Shown here in pieces: positions 63,963 through 64,000 of a stretch of 64,000 nucleotides of DNA (positions are counted from its first letter, which is position 1; each line of letters opens with the position of its first letter). The notes below the pieces were generated by a model. The model was not told the origin of the DNA and searched no databases. It saw only the letters and a program-made list of their open reading frames with translations. The position numbers and the translations under genes were made by a program. Source of the DNA: Megalonaias nervosa (lineage: Eukaryota; Mollusca; Bivalvia; Unionida; Unionidae); NCBI GenBank assembly GCA_016617855.1, contig JAECUM010010951.1, positions 38,909 through 102,908 of the forward strand, in the 5' to 3' direction.

Positions 63963-64000
<38 letters not shown>
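63963..64000. repeat. (TA)n microsatellite reaching window end
   Basis: Continues to the last base, so the contig or window may break in it. Confidence 0.97.

Overview
This is an AT-rich stretch of animal (metazoan) nuclear DNA. The evidence is split genes with GT/AG introns, several families of non-LTR retrotransposons, tRNA-derived SINEs, many microsatellites and minisatellites, and relics of Polinton-type (virus-like) elements. The repeat mix is an RNase H-bearing I/Nimb-like LINE, L2/CR1-like LINEs whose 3' tails are ATT repeats, a Tx1-like LINE, and long TA, CA, CT and TATG arrays. That mix suits a mollusc or related lophotrochozoan, but this is inference; no sequence here fixes the species. 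One 20-base run of N (33196-33215) is an assembly gap.

Left edge (1-4762): a Polinton/adintovirus-like relic. A frameshifted HNH endonuclease gene runs leftward off the window. It is divergent from a decayed but almost full-length protein-primed type B DNA polymerase running rightward. Between them lies a perfect 19-bp inverted repeat. A short unidentified decayed ORF follows the polymerase, and a 15-bp AT-rich motif occurs three times around that ORF.

Transposon belt (10-32 kb): a truncated LINE (10.0-11.1 kb, +); a nearly full-length I/Nimb-like LINE (11.1-17.0 kb, -) with gag-like zinc knuckles, endonuclease, reverse transcriptase, RNase H and a C-terminal zinc motif, all frame-broken; an older LINE piece (20.6-21.7 kb, -); and a long L2/CR1-like LINE (28.2-30.8 kb, +). 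SINEs, 26- to 42-bp minisatellites and a tetranucleotide array with palindromes fill the gaps.

Host gene (about 19.8-50.6 kb, minus strand): the main cellular coding content. Small exons with good splice sites encode Ly6/uPAR (LU, three-finger) domains. Two complete three-exon domains are visible, at 50.6-47.5 kb and 38.2-32.5 kb, with identical exon phases (1-0, 0-0, 0-1) and identical 72-bp middle exons. They are followed by a 519-bp symmetrical exon of Thr/Pro-rich, mucin-like 38-residue repeats (32.2-31.7 kb). A further LU third exon lies at 19.9 kb. Phases allow all exons from 50.6 to 31.7 kb to be spliced in frame into one secreted or surface protein with tandem LU domains and a mucin-like stalk. 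Signal-peptide and terminal exons were not found. LINE relics at 41-42.8 kb and 44.4-46.6 kb and a 36-bp minisatellite sit in the proposed inter-domain intron.

Right part (53-64 kb): a second, more GC-rich and much more decayed Polinton-type region on the minus strand (53.1-57.5 kb), in which N-terminal and exonuclease-domain pieces of a different PolB lineage can still be read. Next come a possible hAT-type MITE, the 5' part of a LINE (57.9-59.4 kb, -), a SINE fragment, and mostly featureless AT-rich DNA with long TA arrays.
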